This document shows positions 22,945 through 34,248 of a DNA stretch of 64,000 nt, piece after piece. Origin of the DNA: Eutypa lata (Eukaryota; Ascomycota; Sordariomycetes; Xylariales; Diatrypaceae); contig JAKULF010000014.1 of NCBI GenBank assembly GCA_022661535.1, positions 372,001-436,000 of the forward strand. Reading direction: 5' to 3'. Positions within the stretch are counted from its first letter, which is position 1. The number at the start of each line of letters is the position of its first letter. The notes under the pieces were generated by a model, which was not told the DNA's origin, ran no database searches, and worked only from the letters and a program-made list of their open reading frames with translations. The translations under genes were made by a program, and so were the position numbers.

Positions 22945-24452
22945 GCGGGCTGAAGAGTGGATCGTTTGCGAGCGAGCTATCGATTCGAGCCCAGTCAGGT
23001 TTATCAGTTCGATGAGCCGAAGAGCGAATGGATGCGTATATCGTGTGGATAGGTAGGCATCGTTGCTTCTTCGTATTGTTCTAGAACCCCCCCACAGAGA
23101 CATCGTGTCGTCGTTCGGCGTGTCCGCCTGCGTGTGTCACTCCCTCTCATATCTCTTTCTAGTGTTTCTCTCGATGGAATGAATAAATGGACCGATCATG
23201 AATCAGGAAGAGGAAAGAAATCATGCGATGGCAACAAGTTGAGGCTGAATTTAACAGACAAGGCTGTGGTTATTGGATGGGAGTGGAGCCCGAGGAATGG
23301 ATGACGAAACGAATAGGGGTTATGAGACCCCCTCAAAGCTGAAGAGCGAAGGATTCGAACTCGGCTCGCGCCACCGCCGTAGCTCACTCCTAGTGTTATA
23401 ATTGGCAACTCTAGGACAAGAGGATTGCGAATTCGGCGACTTGGCCACGTGGTCGAGGTAGGACAGCGGTCTCGCGAGGCGACGAAAAGAAAGAGGATAT
23501 TAAATAGCAACCTCCCCAATGTGTTAGCTGGAAGAAGCTTTGCCTTTCCTTTTTGATTCTATCGATGTCTTCTAGTGCGAGTGTGGCTTTCCTAAAGGAG
23601 CGTCTGCGTCATCTCACAGGATGATGGTCTGCTGGGTTTGCCACCCCCTGAGGTTGCGCGTGCTCTGTGGTCGTATTGCATGGTTGGGACCTCGAACCCG
23701 CCCAGAGTAACCGTCAGATTTGTTGGGGAGGATGGAGGAGGGAGGGGAAGGTGTCATAGACCTGAGCACTGGGCCCTGAATCGACAGGACGCCTCGGCGG
23801 TACTCTACGCGAAACTTCCATCGAAGACAATGAATGGGCTATCGTTCCTAGCAGAGGAAGGCGGCCGCCAGTCCAATGGCGCACGACAAAGCTTGCTAAA
23901 GCTGTCATCCGCTGAGTAGGCTCGCCGAACAACCGACTCACATGTGCGGGAAGGCCTGCTTCCGGTCACTCGAAGATGTATCCGACGGACTAATCGATTA
24001 CAAAGTGTAAGTCCATGCCAGGACTTTCTTTCGAAGCGTCTATATAGAAGGGTAGGATAAGAAGCGGTGCCCTTCTCCTGGATTGGAACTGATGAAACTA
24101 GTCTCGCGGTCGGTCTGCTCGAAGATAATCTACAGCTGAGAAATATCAAGATACGTTTGCGAGAATATCAGAAAGAAATAATAATAAGTGTCTTCCTATT
24201 CAACGAATTATATGAAGTTGAGGAGATTCTGGATGTTCAAGTAATCCCCTCCAACGGGAAAAAGACCTTCGCTTACAAGAGCGACAATTTTCTATTCAAG
24301 AAAACGAAGTCAAACCCTTCCCCTGAAGCCAATAAAACAGAGTCGTCTTTTACTTTACCACATCGGCCTTCCGACATTCACTATTATACTCTCTCGACCC
24401 CCTTTTCTATAGGACAACGCGTTGAGAACACGTCAACAACCACATCATAAAC
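22945..24452. other. Spacer between Met-Cys genes A and B
   Basis: 1.5 kb. A frame open over 24067-24450 lacks an ATG and is not in phase with gene B, so it is taken as leader sequence. A GGATTCGAAC motif at 23352-23361 recalls a tRNA T loop but the flanks do not fold. Confidence 0.5.
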
Positions 24453-24815
24453 ATGTGTACCGAGACGGCCTACACCCTCCGCTGCGAGCATGTCGTGTCG
24501 CGCACCATGTACTGCGCAGAAGCGCCCGCGCCATCGTCGTCGCGAAGCAGCCGCAAGGCACGGAAGCCATGCAGCAGGGTGATCCGCAACGCAGTGCCGT
24601 GGCCGCCGCCGCCCGAGTTCGGGGCTCAGGCGGCCATGTGCCCGCTGGGGGCCCAGTGCCCGTTCGAGGCGCGAGGGGGGTACTGGAACTGCTGCTGGTG
24701 CGGGAAGGAGTGGAACGAGCAGGGGCGCTGCAGCTGCGTCATGATTATCGATAGGCAGGAGTACCGCTGCGAGCACATCTGCTGCGAAACATGCGAAGCT
24801 GCTACCGAGACTTAA
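24453..24815 (+). CDS. Met-Cys cysteine-rich protein B (tandem family, copy 2)
   Basis: Single exon, 120 aa, the smallest of the three paralogues. It starts MCTETAYTLRCEHVV with a second Cys in MYCAEA, then a short basic Ser/Lys/Arg linker, then CPLGAQCPFEARGGYWNCC, WCGKEWNEQGRCSC and the closing YRCEHICCETC. Thus the full two-part cysteine pattern of copy 1 is kept with the linker shrunk. It has no signal peptide and the Cys spacing looks zinc-binding rather than disulfide-rich. It is GC-rich relative to its flanks, with an uninterrupted (GT)n run shortly downstream. Function unknown; the family resemblance is to neighbours A and C. Confidence 0.75.
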   Translation: MCTETAYTLRCEHVVSRTMYCAEAPAPSSSRSSRKARKPCSRVIRNAVPWPPPPEFGAQAAMCPLGAQCPFEARGGYWNCCWCGKEWNEQGRCSCVMIIDRQEYRCEHICCETCEAATET

Positions 24816-26309
24816 ACCCCAAAGTCGGAGGAAGCGGGGGAAGGGGAGATGGTCAGGCAGGTTGAAACGGAGGCATGTGTGTGTGTGTGTGTGTATGGGG
24901 GTGGGGGACAGAGCATGGGGATTTCAGCGAGAGTAACGAGGCGAGAGTGGGGTTTCACCAAAGGGCGATCGAGTAAGCAGAGAAGACAGGGATACAGGGT
25001 ACAGAGACCGGGGGGAGCGCGGACCTAGGGAAAACCCCCATAGCCTGCGAGGTTCGTGTCCAAAAGCGCTTAATAATGAAAGATACAGCAGTCCTTAGGC
25101 TCGAGGGCCAGTCCGCAGTGAGAGAAAATCGGGGCTGACAACAATGTTTTACCCCCTTCGCCTGACGTGTGTTTGCCCACGTATTATCATAGGCCCAAAG
25201 ACCGTGGCGTGTAGTAGCGTTCTAAAGTATTTAAAAAGTAAAACTGATATGCCAAAAGCAACGAGATGGCCCCGCAAAATGGTTGGACAGTACACATGGA
25301 GATCAGTAATCACGGAGCCACCATGGCGAGGATATTCGAAGAAGAAATGTACGAAAATGCATCTTTAAGAGGCTTGCGTTGCGAAGCCTCGTTGAACACT
25401 CGGTGAAGTAAAGTTGATCAAGGGGAGGGGAGAAAGGGGGAAGAAAAATTAGGATGAATGGAAAAGGTTGCGAGAGCTAGAGGGTAGAAAAAGCAAGCAC
25501 AACGTAGCCGCTATTTATGACTGGTGGGATCGTCGAATCCGTCGTAAGACTGTTGTTGTTGGGGATCGCCCTCTGCAGACTGCAGTAGATCTCCGTGAAC
25601 CTGGTCCTTGGTAAAGATCGGATAGATCCCCAGATCTCATCCAGATGGGTAGCAGCAGGGTACATTTTGAGGAACGCCAGATTCGTAAGAACTTACCAGG
25701 TTGATCCAGCAGAATTCAGCGTCATACAGACGCACATATGATCGACGGCCCAATACCACAGTTCTCTTATATCTGGACAATACGAACTATATGTGCCAAG
25801 GGGGGGTCCCAGCCTATCGTGTTGCTCGCAGACCCCATCGGGCTGGCACCTGGTTGCACTAGTTGTATTCACGCACCCGAAACATGGCTGACTTGGTGTC
25901 GATGTCTTGCCCGGCCAAATAGGGCTTTGTCGACGAGGTAAGACATTATTCTGTAGTAGAGCACCAATCCCTGTCACGAACATACTATATGTCCCCTGCT
26001 AAAGCCTCATCTTTGAAGCACATAGTCCTATCCATCGTATGGCCAAGCTTATTGTCCTTTCACTCGGTAGTTTGGGACAGGGATTCCATAGTCTGTGAGT
26101 GAGTAGGCTCAACAAAAAGAAGGAGAAGGCAACTTTGATTTAGGAGAAGGGGGGATACACAATGGCTGAGTGAAATGGAGAATATTACCATATAAATATG
26201 AGGGAGCCCGAAGGCGAAGTTGGGAGCCAACCACTTGCACCGGATGACCAGCTAATCTGCCTTCTCCCCCCCCTTTTTTTTGCTAAGAACCATCATCGAA
26301 TTCGAGAAA
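24816..26309. other. Spacer between Met-Cys genes B and C
   Basis: 1.5 kb. Includes a (GT)n microsatellite at 24875-24893 and a purine-rich stretch near 25420-25450. A C9T9 run sits about 30 bases before the gene C start. No gene seen. Confidence 0.5.
24875..24893 (+). repeat. (GT)n microsatellite
   Basis: Uninterrupted GT repeat about 60 bp after the stop codon of Met-Cys gene B, probably in its 3' UTR. Confidence 0.85.
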
Positions 26310-27028
26310 ATGTGTCACGGACACCCTCACTTCCATCCATGCTCGCACACATCAGTCAAATGGCTTTACTGCCCCGAGGCCAAATACGACATGACAACGG
26401 GGTATGAGGCCCCCTGCGGGAATCCAATCTATTCAACTATGCAGACGACGAACGTCAACTGTCCGTTGCAAAACTGCAACTTCAAAAAGCTAAAGGGTAA
26501 CTGGAACTGCTGTGTGTGCAACAAAGGCCCGAACACTCAGGGGTGGTGCACCGTACCGAGAAGCGTCCAGGACTGGAATCCAATAACCCGGAGGTACGAG
26601 GTAATGGAGACGGCCTGTGGACATGGCTGCTGTAGTAACTGCACCCGAGCCCGTAAGTCTCCTCGAAGCAACTCGCCGGCGTTGTACAAGCTGACCCCGA
26701 CCAAGCCTCCTCGAGAGAGCCTAGTCCAGAGGTGTCATTCCACGAAGGTCGAAATAACAAGTCCGGTCGTAAGTCGCACGGTAGCTCAAGGAGCAGCGGA
26801 CATAAGCGAAGCACCACATACGACTATACAGGAGGTTTCCCGGCGGTGGCGGAAGAGGAGGACCCAGAAGCGGCCGCTGCCGCTGCCGCTGCCGCTGCCA
26901 CGGCGACATCCCCGCGGTCTCGGGGGTCTCGCAAATCAGGACACGACACAAGCGCCGACCATTCATCCAAAAGAACAAAGGCTTCTGGCAGTAAAGGATC
27001 ATCGCATAAGGGCCGCAAGCATCACTGA
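26310..27028 (+). CDS. Met-Cys cysteine-rich protein C with basic low-complexity tail (copy 3)
   Basis: Exons 26310-26652 and 26706-27028 with a 53-bp GTAAGT...AAG intron; 221 aa. The N-terminus MCHGHPHFHPCSHTSVKWLYC aligns with copies A and B. The module CPLQNC, KGNWNCCVCNKG, GWC and ACGHGCCSNC completes the family pattern by about residue 112. Splicing then switches frame into a tail seen only in this copy: Ser/Lys/Arg/His-rich with an acidic patch, an alanine run coded by GCC/GCT repeats (26875-26898), and a basic end GSSHKGRKHH. Unspliced reading gives an unnatural Pro/Arg-rich tail, which is why the intron is preferred. The tail looks like an intrinsically disordered nuclear or nucleic-acid-binding extension. 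Function unknown. Confidence 0.72.
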
Positions 27029-30000
27029 GGAGAACGGCAGTGCTTTGGTAGATATATATATGTAAGCACTTGGACGAAAACTAGAATACTATAAAGGTTA
27101 ATAAGTCTGTACATGAAATTGGAAATATAAGCTTGCCTTCACTCTTCATAACATTGTTAATTCTTGCAATACCTATGACACTCATGACAGGAGGCCAACC
27201 TCGGTGAGATGTCATTATAGACACCTTCACTCTGACAACTAGACAACGAACTGAAAGTCAGATCTCTCTCGTAACGACCCTTCTTCGCGGAGGTGACACC
27301 AAGGTAGGGGGGCTGAAACTCACTAGGAATACTTTCATTGGTAGATAACTCGACGGGATTAGGGCCTACAGAGTGGGATATTCCGCTCCGAATAACCTCT
27401 GCCTATTACACCGAGGTAAGTAAAGCAACTTAATCAGGATCTCAACCCTGCCTTTGGTATTTCCCGACCCCGCTCTAGATACGATAGCTATCATGCTTCA
27501 GTTCTGTAATGTTGCTATGTTGAAAGGACATAGCAATGGGTACATCTGTATCAACGATATCGAAAAGGGTTATATGCCCCAAATTATCACGTGGTTGATA
27601 AATAAGCGAACCTTTTCTCTTCACGGAAGTCAATGGGAGTCAACCCGATTTGACTAGAAACCAGATTAGCTGAGGTGACCAATAAACCACCCTATACCTC
27701 ACTGACGATGCGTAGCTTAGAGGACCTAGCCAGGATACCGAGCATCAAGGGAGCCTACTCACGAGCTGAACATGCGTGGGCCACTACACCAACGTGAAGT
27801 CCCTTGATGATATCTCCAGTATGTCTTAGAATCCACTTGGACTAAAAGTCGGACAGTACAACCCGCTTGACTTCTTGTGCCTGACAACTCCGCGCACGAC
27901 CAATGCATACCAAGGCTTAGTCAGTCTGACCGCAGTACGACGCAATCCTTGAAGATTCGCAGAAGTTCAAACTATACCTCTATTCGGTAGGCCATCATGC
28001 TTGGCGCCTATCCTATCTATTTTAGCCCCTAAACAAGGCCATATACACACTGGTGGGAATAAAGTCACGGGACAGAGAGCCGGAATAGAAAACGAACGCC
28101 CCCGTAAACAGTCTAAGCAGGGGGTTACGCTTGGGAAGCCTTTAGGCGACAGGAAGCTAGACTTTCCTACATATGTAGGTTATAGTCAGCGAAGGTTGCA
28201 GAAGGAAAACCCCTATCCTCTAGCCAATTGGACTTCTACCGTTGAAATGGAATTGCGATTCCATACGACTGCAACGATGTCTCCTGAAGATGACAGCGGA
28301 GGGATTCTGGGCTAGCAAAAGAATGTTACTCTCAACTTTTTTCCTATTTTAGAAATCCAAACGGCGTTGGAACTGCAACCCTCCCATGCGGTCAAGATCC
28401 TACCCCATGCAAACATCACAGTCAGAGCCACGTGGCAGTTAGCAAATGGCGAATGGGTTGGCACTGAAACCATTAACAACGACTGCTAAGCGAATTTTAT
28501 CGACAAACGCGCGTTCGACGCCTTTTTTCAGCTTCACTGGGGGGGTTATCCCCCAACTAAGCGAATTCGAAGGGACTATGTAGTTAGTCGAAATTCCGAT
28601 TCAGTTGAACGCTACCTTGGCGTCGTATGCTAAAGAGAAGAGTCTGTTTACAATATAAGAAATCCATCGATAGATATGTAACCTTGTCTACACGGAGGAT
28701 GCTGTGATGCCTCCGAAGGCACTGAGGCAATGGCGGGACTAGCGCTGTGTGGATACATATCTAGGCTTGATGTTTGATCGACACGAACGGCACAATGCGG
28801 GAGGTTCGCGGGCAGGCAGGTGGCAGGTAGGTAGGTAGGTAGGTAGTAGGTTCGCAAGATCTAGTTAGGAAGTACGTAACTATGTATGTAACTACATACG
28901 TATGTAGTCGTACGGGGCAAGAGATTTGCCACGTGGGATAACTAGGCACTTAGGCACTGGCTAACAGGCAACCCTGGTCTGGTCATCCTATCCCTTGCTT
29001 GCTGATATGTTTATTATTAGTACTACCTCTAGCTCCTCGACCCTTGCGAAGAAAAGTTTGGTTCTGGTGTCTGGACGGGCTTTATTTCACAGTTTAACTA
29101 CGGCACACGGCGTCTTGCAGTGATGGCTTGAACGGGGGGCGCTGAGCTGCATTGCAGAACGCTTTGCCAATAGCCACGTGCAGAACCTGCAGTGCACTCT
29201 TACACGACGTTATTGACCGGGCCCTATGTATGTGATTATGTAGGCAGGTAGGACGGGTAGGAGGAGGTGATAGTCGATCCCATGCCGTATTAGGACACAT
29301 CCACGTGCTACGGAAGAACTAGGGAGGTTGGGGAGGTCCCGCCGAAGCCGTCGCTGAAGTTTATGAAGATCATCTATGCGCTCGGATTAAGCGGTGCTGC
29401 GATATGGATACTCAGATATCGAGTCGTAGTTGTGGGTATCGTCACAAACAATGACATATGCATTTCCAAGAATTTCATGATATTTGACGTAGAGCGCTAG
29501 GATGAATCGGTCTATAACCCGGTATACGAAAGTATGTAGTAGTCTATAGAGGTAGTAAGTAAAGTAAACACATCTATACCTAGAACAACATTACATACTT
29601 TACCTAGGTAAATATAAGTAATTATGATAGTGAGTAGCCGTGTTACATACTTCCTTCATATCGCTCTTTTGCTGTCACTATTATGGTTTAAGCTACATAA
29701 AGAGAAGTGTATGTTCCTAACAGCTGGAGAAGGCAGGTTCAAGTAAGGATATAAGTGATATGCAAGTCCAGCCTCGATTATCACCACCATTATACTTCGT
29801 TTCTCCATTTCGTCATAACTTTCTCCATCTCGTCATAATTTGAGAAACATTATACACACCTAGCTCATATGATAATTCCCAGGATATTGTTTAGAAATGA
29901 CATGTCGATTATAAGTGTGATCAGGGTTGAGGTCTAGACTGCAGTTATTAGCAGAGCACAAGATTATGGCATTGTCGTCGACCGGAGAGACTAAAAGTTC

Positions 30001-31681
30001 ACTAATTAGCCTACCTAAAGGGAGGCTAGCTGAACACCTGCGACGCCGGCTCAAATCCGTCTATCCCCTCTGTCCTATCAGCGACTCAGATAACCCTTAT
30101 CGCACGTAAATCCCGTAGAGGACCCCTGGAATTCAGAGCATGGCGACAGGGAGTTGTCACCTGCATCATGCGGGGCAACAATAATTTAATCCTGCGCTTT
30201 CCCATGTGGCAGCGGACGGGACGTAACCAAGCTTCTCGTCTAGGCAATCCCGTCCCCATAGTTAGTGTATAAATCGATAGAATGGACTTATGTATGATGA
30301 AACCTCCGTGGATCTACCTACCTATCTGTATGTAAGTCCGAAGCATATCAATATCAATAAAATCGTAGTGTATATTGCCTATGTACGATCAGATCCAAAC
30401 CTGGAATTGCCCGAGCTTAAGAATCTCGACACAATTGATCTAACGGAGATGACGATGAAATGATCAGATACTACTTGACACTAGTTCAACGCGATACGAT
30501 TTTAAAGTTCATTACTGCTGCATAGTCTACTACTAAGCTACCAGCTATATGTACCCAAAACTGCCAAAGGATATAAGTCCCTACTTACAAGTATGTATAA
30601 TTATAGGTCAATGTCAGCAAAGTCACGACGTAGGCATGAGTATGGGAGGGAATATCACGGAGTTACATGCAGATTTGAATTCAGCTCGGACGCACGGATT
30701 ATTAACTACTGCATACTATGTAATATGTAGGTGTGATTATGCGAATCACTATCCGTGTAGTTAGGTAGTATTCATTTAGCTTATGAGAATCGACAGATCA
30801 TGCTCTTATAAGGCAGGAGTGGCAGGTGGTTGTGTTGCAACGGCCTGACAGACTTGCAGTCGAACCACGTGAATGTGAAGCGAGTGTGTCGTCTCTCCTT
30901 GGCCCCCCTCTCCTGTAACTATGCAGGTATGTAACTAGAGTTTGGTAGTGTAGTATTCAATGCCCAAGGCTGATTAATGAGGGGTTTCAAATTCAAGAAA
31001 CTGAATTCCCCATTGGATTATATCGAAAATGCCGAGCCTCCCCTTTTACCATCACCACCGAACTTGCTAGTAACTAACAATTTGCTAACGTTGGTTCGCA
31101 TTACAGCAATCTGCCTGTTTGTTTGCCTTACCTGTCTGTCTGCCTGCCTTCCTGCCTGACACGCTTCCTCCTCGTCTGCTTTTTGAGTCATTATTCTGCT
31201 CATGCGTGCAATATTACACATTCATAACTATCGAATGGGGTGGAGTAATTATTCGAACCGAGTGATAAATAGATAAATTGATCAGCCCCCAAGCTTCCCC
31301 TACACAGCGGAGAAGTCAGATCCCAATTCAGCAATCCAACCAAGACGAGATAAGCACAAGGGACAGGGGTCAGGGGGTTGCAAGCTTGTAGTAGTAGCAG
31401 TAGTAGTTAAATTCCAGCCAGACTTTCGTCAGCCCGTTCTGCCCAATCCACCACCGACCGACACCACCCAAGTTCTCTCCCCGTTCCAACTCGTTACATA
31501 CATACAGAACCACGGTCGGTCGCTACTCGTACATTTCATAGTAATCACCAGATCCATTTATTGTCACGGTTCCAACCCAGCCCTTTCGCAAACTCTATCC
31601 GAACTATATTACTCGAGACATATCCTTGACTCGCGGACCTGCGCAATTATTTTGAATAAAAAACCACATATAGCAGTCAAA
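27029..31681. other. 4.6-kb gene-free region
   Basis: No frame here shows a credible start, splice pattern or family. It contains a (GTAG)n microsatellite at about 28826-28848, palindromic ACATACGTATGT-type repeats at about 28880-28905, and a CTGT/CTGC/CTTC repeat at about 31126-31159. The frame at 28001-28315 was considered and not supported. Confidence 0.5.
28826..28848 (+). repeat. (GTAG)n microsatellite
   Basis: About five GTAG units preceded by GGCAGGCAG repeats. Confidence 0.8.
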
Positions 31682-32271
31682 ATGCCTACTTCATTAGAAT
31701 CCTCTCGTCCAATCATGGCACCATCTGTAAGTTCAAAGAAACAAACCGCGCTCATTTCGCCGTCTCCCATTCGAAGGGAAAGCATGGGATAACTCTCCAT
31801 CTTATGTCACCCAATTAATCGTTGTTACCATCAACGCCAACTCTCTTTGTCTCTTTCTACCTATGTACCTCTCATCACTAGACATCAAACGCCTCACCCG
31901 AATTGGCCTTGACTAACCTCCTTTGTCTACCTTTCTTACAGGTCACCTCAAACCGCACATCCGTCCGCTTCAGCACATACAGCATGGCCCCATCAGAGAC
32001 CCCGACGGTGCGGACCACCGATAGCGCCCAGGCCGAGATCAGCCACATCGAGACGGGGCTGGCGCGGATGGAGAACAAAGCGCTGTCCCAGCAGCGCGTT
32101 ACCCTGTCCGAGGAGAAGACCGACAAGTTCGGCAAGCTGGCCCTCGGCGCCAAGCTAGACCGCGCTCTCGACCGCCGAATGTCCGGCCAGGACGCTGTCA
32201 TGAAGCCCCGCCGGAAGCGAGAGGCCAGCAATAGCGACAGCGAGAAAGAAAACGAGAAAAAGGCGCAGTAG
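31682..32271 (+). CDS. Small charged protein, function unknown
   Basis: Exons 31682-31726 and 31942-32271 joined across a 215-bp GTAAGT...CAG intron; 124 aa. The N-terminus (MPTSLESSRPIMAPSV) is Ser/Pro-rich. The core contains EISHIETGLARMENKALSQQ and TDKFGKLALGAKLDRALDRR, strongly helical and amphipathic. The C-terminus is a basic KPRRKR stretch followed by an acidic/Lys end (SDSEKENEKKAQ). The core looks conserved in style with small uncharacterised fungal proteins, but I cannot name it. In-frame ATGs at 31715 and 31984 are alternatives; the last would make a one-exon 95-aa protein starting MAPSETPTV. Splicing quality favours the longer form. Confidence 0.65.
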
Positions 32272-33129
32272 CTGGGCGTTCCCCCGGAATATATGATGGG
32301 ATAGAATATGCGGAAGAAGTCATCGGCAACATGCTTTTTACCTGGATAAACGTCGTCTCCCTTGAGGCTCACTCGCCTTGTCTGCTTGACACCACGGAGC
32401 TTTTGGGTTCAACAGGAAGACCTTACCAGGCTTCAACCACGCCTAGAATGAGGTTACCAACGACCTTGCTTATCAAATGGTTGACGGGGGACTGTCAAAT
32501 CTTCTTGGTACACGTACAGATACTACCTATAGGACTACCTATCCGTAAGTTCTGGTAGGCTTCTGGAAAGAGATGATGAAATTGGGATTTTGGATTTTCT
32601 GTTTGGGACGGGGGTTTTTTTTTGGATATACCATGAATCAGTATGGGAACTCATTAAATGTAGGATACGAGTGATGCAACTACGGTAAACCACCACCCTA
32701 TTGATGATTGCATTGCGAAGAGGGCCGAAAAAAAACACAGAACGGCTAAATATATACCCCCTCATAGCGAACAAACTACATACATATGTGTTCTTATATA
32801 TAGAAGAAAGGCGAGCGGAGCTGAGGAGGTTTGTAGAGTAAATCTCAACAGTATCTTCAATCGTATGCTTGAGATGCACTACTAGGGTTTGCATGTTTCT
32901 CATGTGTAGAAAGGTGATTCGACTAGGATGAAATATATTAAGCAATGACACGCCGACTGCTCTACCATTAAACACACAAACGCCCAAACGCCACATATGA
33001 GAGGAAGATCCTCGATGCCCCCAGACGTTTTCTTCAGAGCATATACACACACGATGAACGGGTAGCATACCAACCACACACGGTCCCAGTAGCACCTGCT
33101 CGCGATCTATCGCCTCCGTCCCTCCCGCT
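32272..33129. other. Convergent 3' spacer
   Basis: Between the ends of the small plus-strand gene and SEC72. A minus-strand frame at 32535-33095 (186 codons) has no recognisable content and probably lies in the SEC72 3' region. Confidence 0.5.
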
Positions 33130-33765
33130 TTACTTCTCCGCTTCCTTCTTCTTCTCCTTCTCCCTCTGCAGCTTAGCCTCGATCTCCTTAGCGAGGGCGG
33201 CGAGCTCGCCCTCGTCGCCCTCGAGCTCCAGGCCGCGGCCCACCCACTCCTTGGCCTCGTCGAGGCGGCCCATCTCCAGGAGGCACCGGCCGCGGCGCCA
33301 CCAGGCCTTGCCGTTGCCGACGCGCTTGGCCTCGACGCTGGCCTCGGCGTCGACGGCGGCGTCGGCCCAGCGCTGCAGCGCCATGCGCGCCTGGGCGCGG
33401 TTGGCGTAGAGGGCGGCGACCTCCTCGCGGACGAGGCCCTGCGGCTCCCAGAGGGGCCGGCCCAGCGCCATCTGCAGCCCCAGCCCGTACAGCTTCACCG
33501 CCTCCGCCGGCCGCCCCTTCCGCACCTCCCCGTTCCCGCTCTCCCGCAGCTTCGTGATGTTCGCGCTGCGCTTCGGGTTCACCGGCAACGGCGGCGGCGG
33601 CACCCCCGACGCGCCCTCCACCGTCAGCAGCGACCGGTGCAGCGCGTTCAGCGCCTCCAGCTCCGCCGCGAGCGTTCGCGATTTCGACGTCGGCGCGCTG
33701 ATCGCCTTGGTTTGCCCGTCGAAGTGCAGCGGGAGGTGCGTGTATGTGTCTAGATCTGATGCCAT
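33130..33765 (-). CDS. SEC72: Sec72-like TPR subunit of the Sec62/63 translocon
   Basis: Single exon, 211 aa. In yeast Sec72 is a cytosolic partner of Sec63/Sec71 in post-translational protein import into the ER and binds chaperones through its TPR domain. Here a short N-terminal part (YTHLPLHFDGQTKAIS) leads to the family signature NPKRSANITKLRESGN, then TPR helices: AVKLYGLGLQMALGRPLWEP, EEVAALYANRAQARMALQ, KAWWRRGRCLLEMGRLDEA. A charged Glu/Lys tail closes the protein. Size and motif order match filamentous-fungal Sec72. The gene is very GC-rich compared with its flanks, and its leader holds a run of TTTTC repeats. Confidence 0.9.
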   Translation of the reverse strand: MASDLDTYTHLPLHFDGQTKAISAPTSKSRTLAAELEALNALHRSLLTVEGASGVPPPPLPVNPKRSANITKLRESGNGEVRKGRPAEAVKLYGLGLQMALGRPLWEPQGLVREEVAALYANRAQARMALQRWADAAVDAEASVEAKRVGNGKAWWRRGRCLLEMGRLDEAKEWVGRGLELEGDEGELAALAKEIEAKLQREKEKKKEAEK

Positions 33766-33778
33766 TTTTGCGGGGTGC

Positions 33779-33809
33779 CTTTTCTTTTCTTTTCTTTTCT
33801 TTTCTTTTC
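33779..33809 (-). repeat. (GAAAA)n microsatellite in the SEC72 leader
   Basis: Six CTTTT units on the plus strand, read as GAAAA repeats in the SEC72 mRNA leader, 14-44 nt before its start codon. Confidence 0.85.
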
Positions 33810-34246
33810 CTCTTTTGTCTTGAGGTTCGGGTTATGAGGTGTCGGTCGCTGGACGTTGCACGCTGATAACGAATGTCCTTCTACCTAGTGGATGTGTTGG
33901 CAGATAGATGAGCGTAGCAGCAGCCGTCGAGGGTTCCTTCTCGGGTCCGACCTATACAGAATATTCAAACCCGTTGATATTACTCGGTTGTACGTTGGAA
34001 GGTTTCTAGGTCGAGGTGGTTTGTCTGTCGGGTGGTTGTTGTGTCCTTCAGATGCGAATATCGATAAGGGTTGATTAGAGAGATCTGGCAGCTTCAAATT
34101 CTTGAGTATGGAGCTCTGTATGTAGGTAGGTACCTAAGTATAGGTACTTACCTCGCTGTAATTACTTGGCACTAACCAGATAACTATCGATAAGAACATG
34201 GAACATTGAGGGTGGAAACAACTGAGGTCTTGTCTTGTCTTGACTC
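33810..34246. other. Spacer upstream of SEC72
   Basis: Ends exactly at the left TA duplication of the inverted-repeat element. No gene seen. Confidence 0.5.
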
Positions 34247-34248
34247 TA

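Noticed and set aside
23340..23440. tRNA-like GGATTCGAAC motif with a possible D-arm sequence
   Set aside because: Neither T stem, acceptor nor anticodon arm pairs on either strand.
24067..24450. 127-codon plus-strand frame directly before Met-Cys gene B
   Set aside because: It has no ATG at its start, is not in phase with gene B, and its text lacks any family likeness; it is better read as leader sequence.
32535..33095. 186-codon minus-strand frame downstream of SEC72
   Set aside because: Composition reads like translated AT-rich 3' sequence, with no domain or splice evidence.
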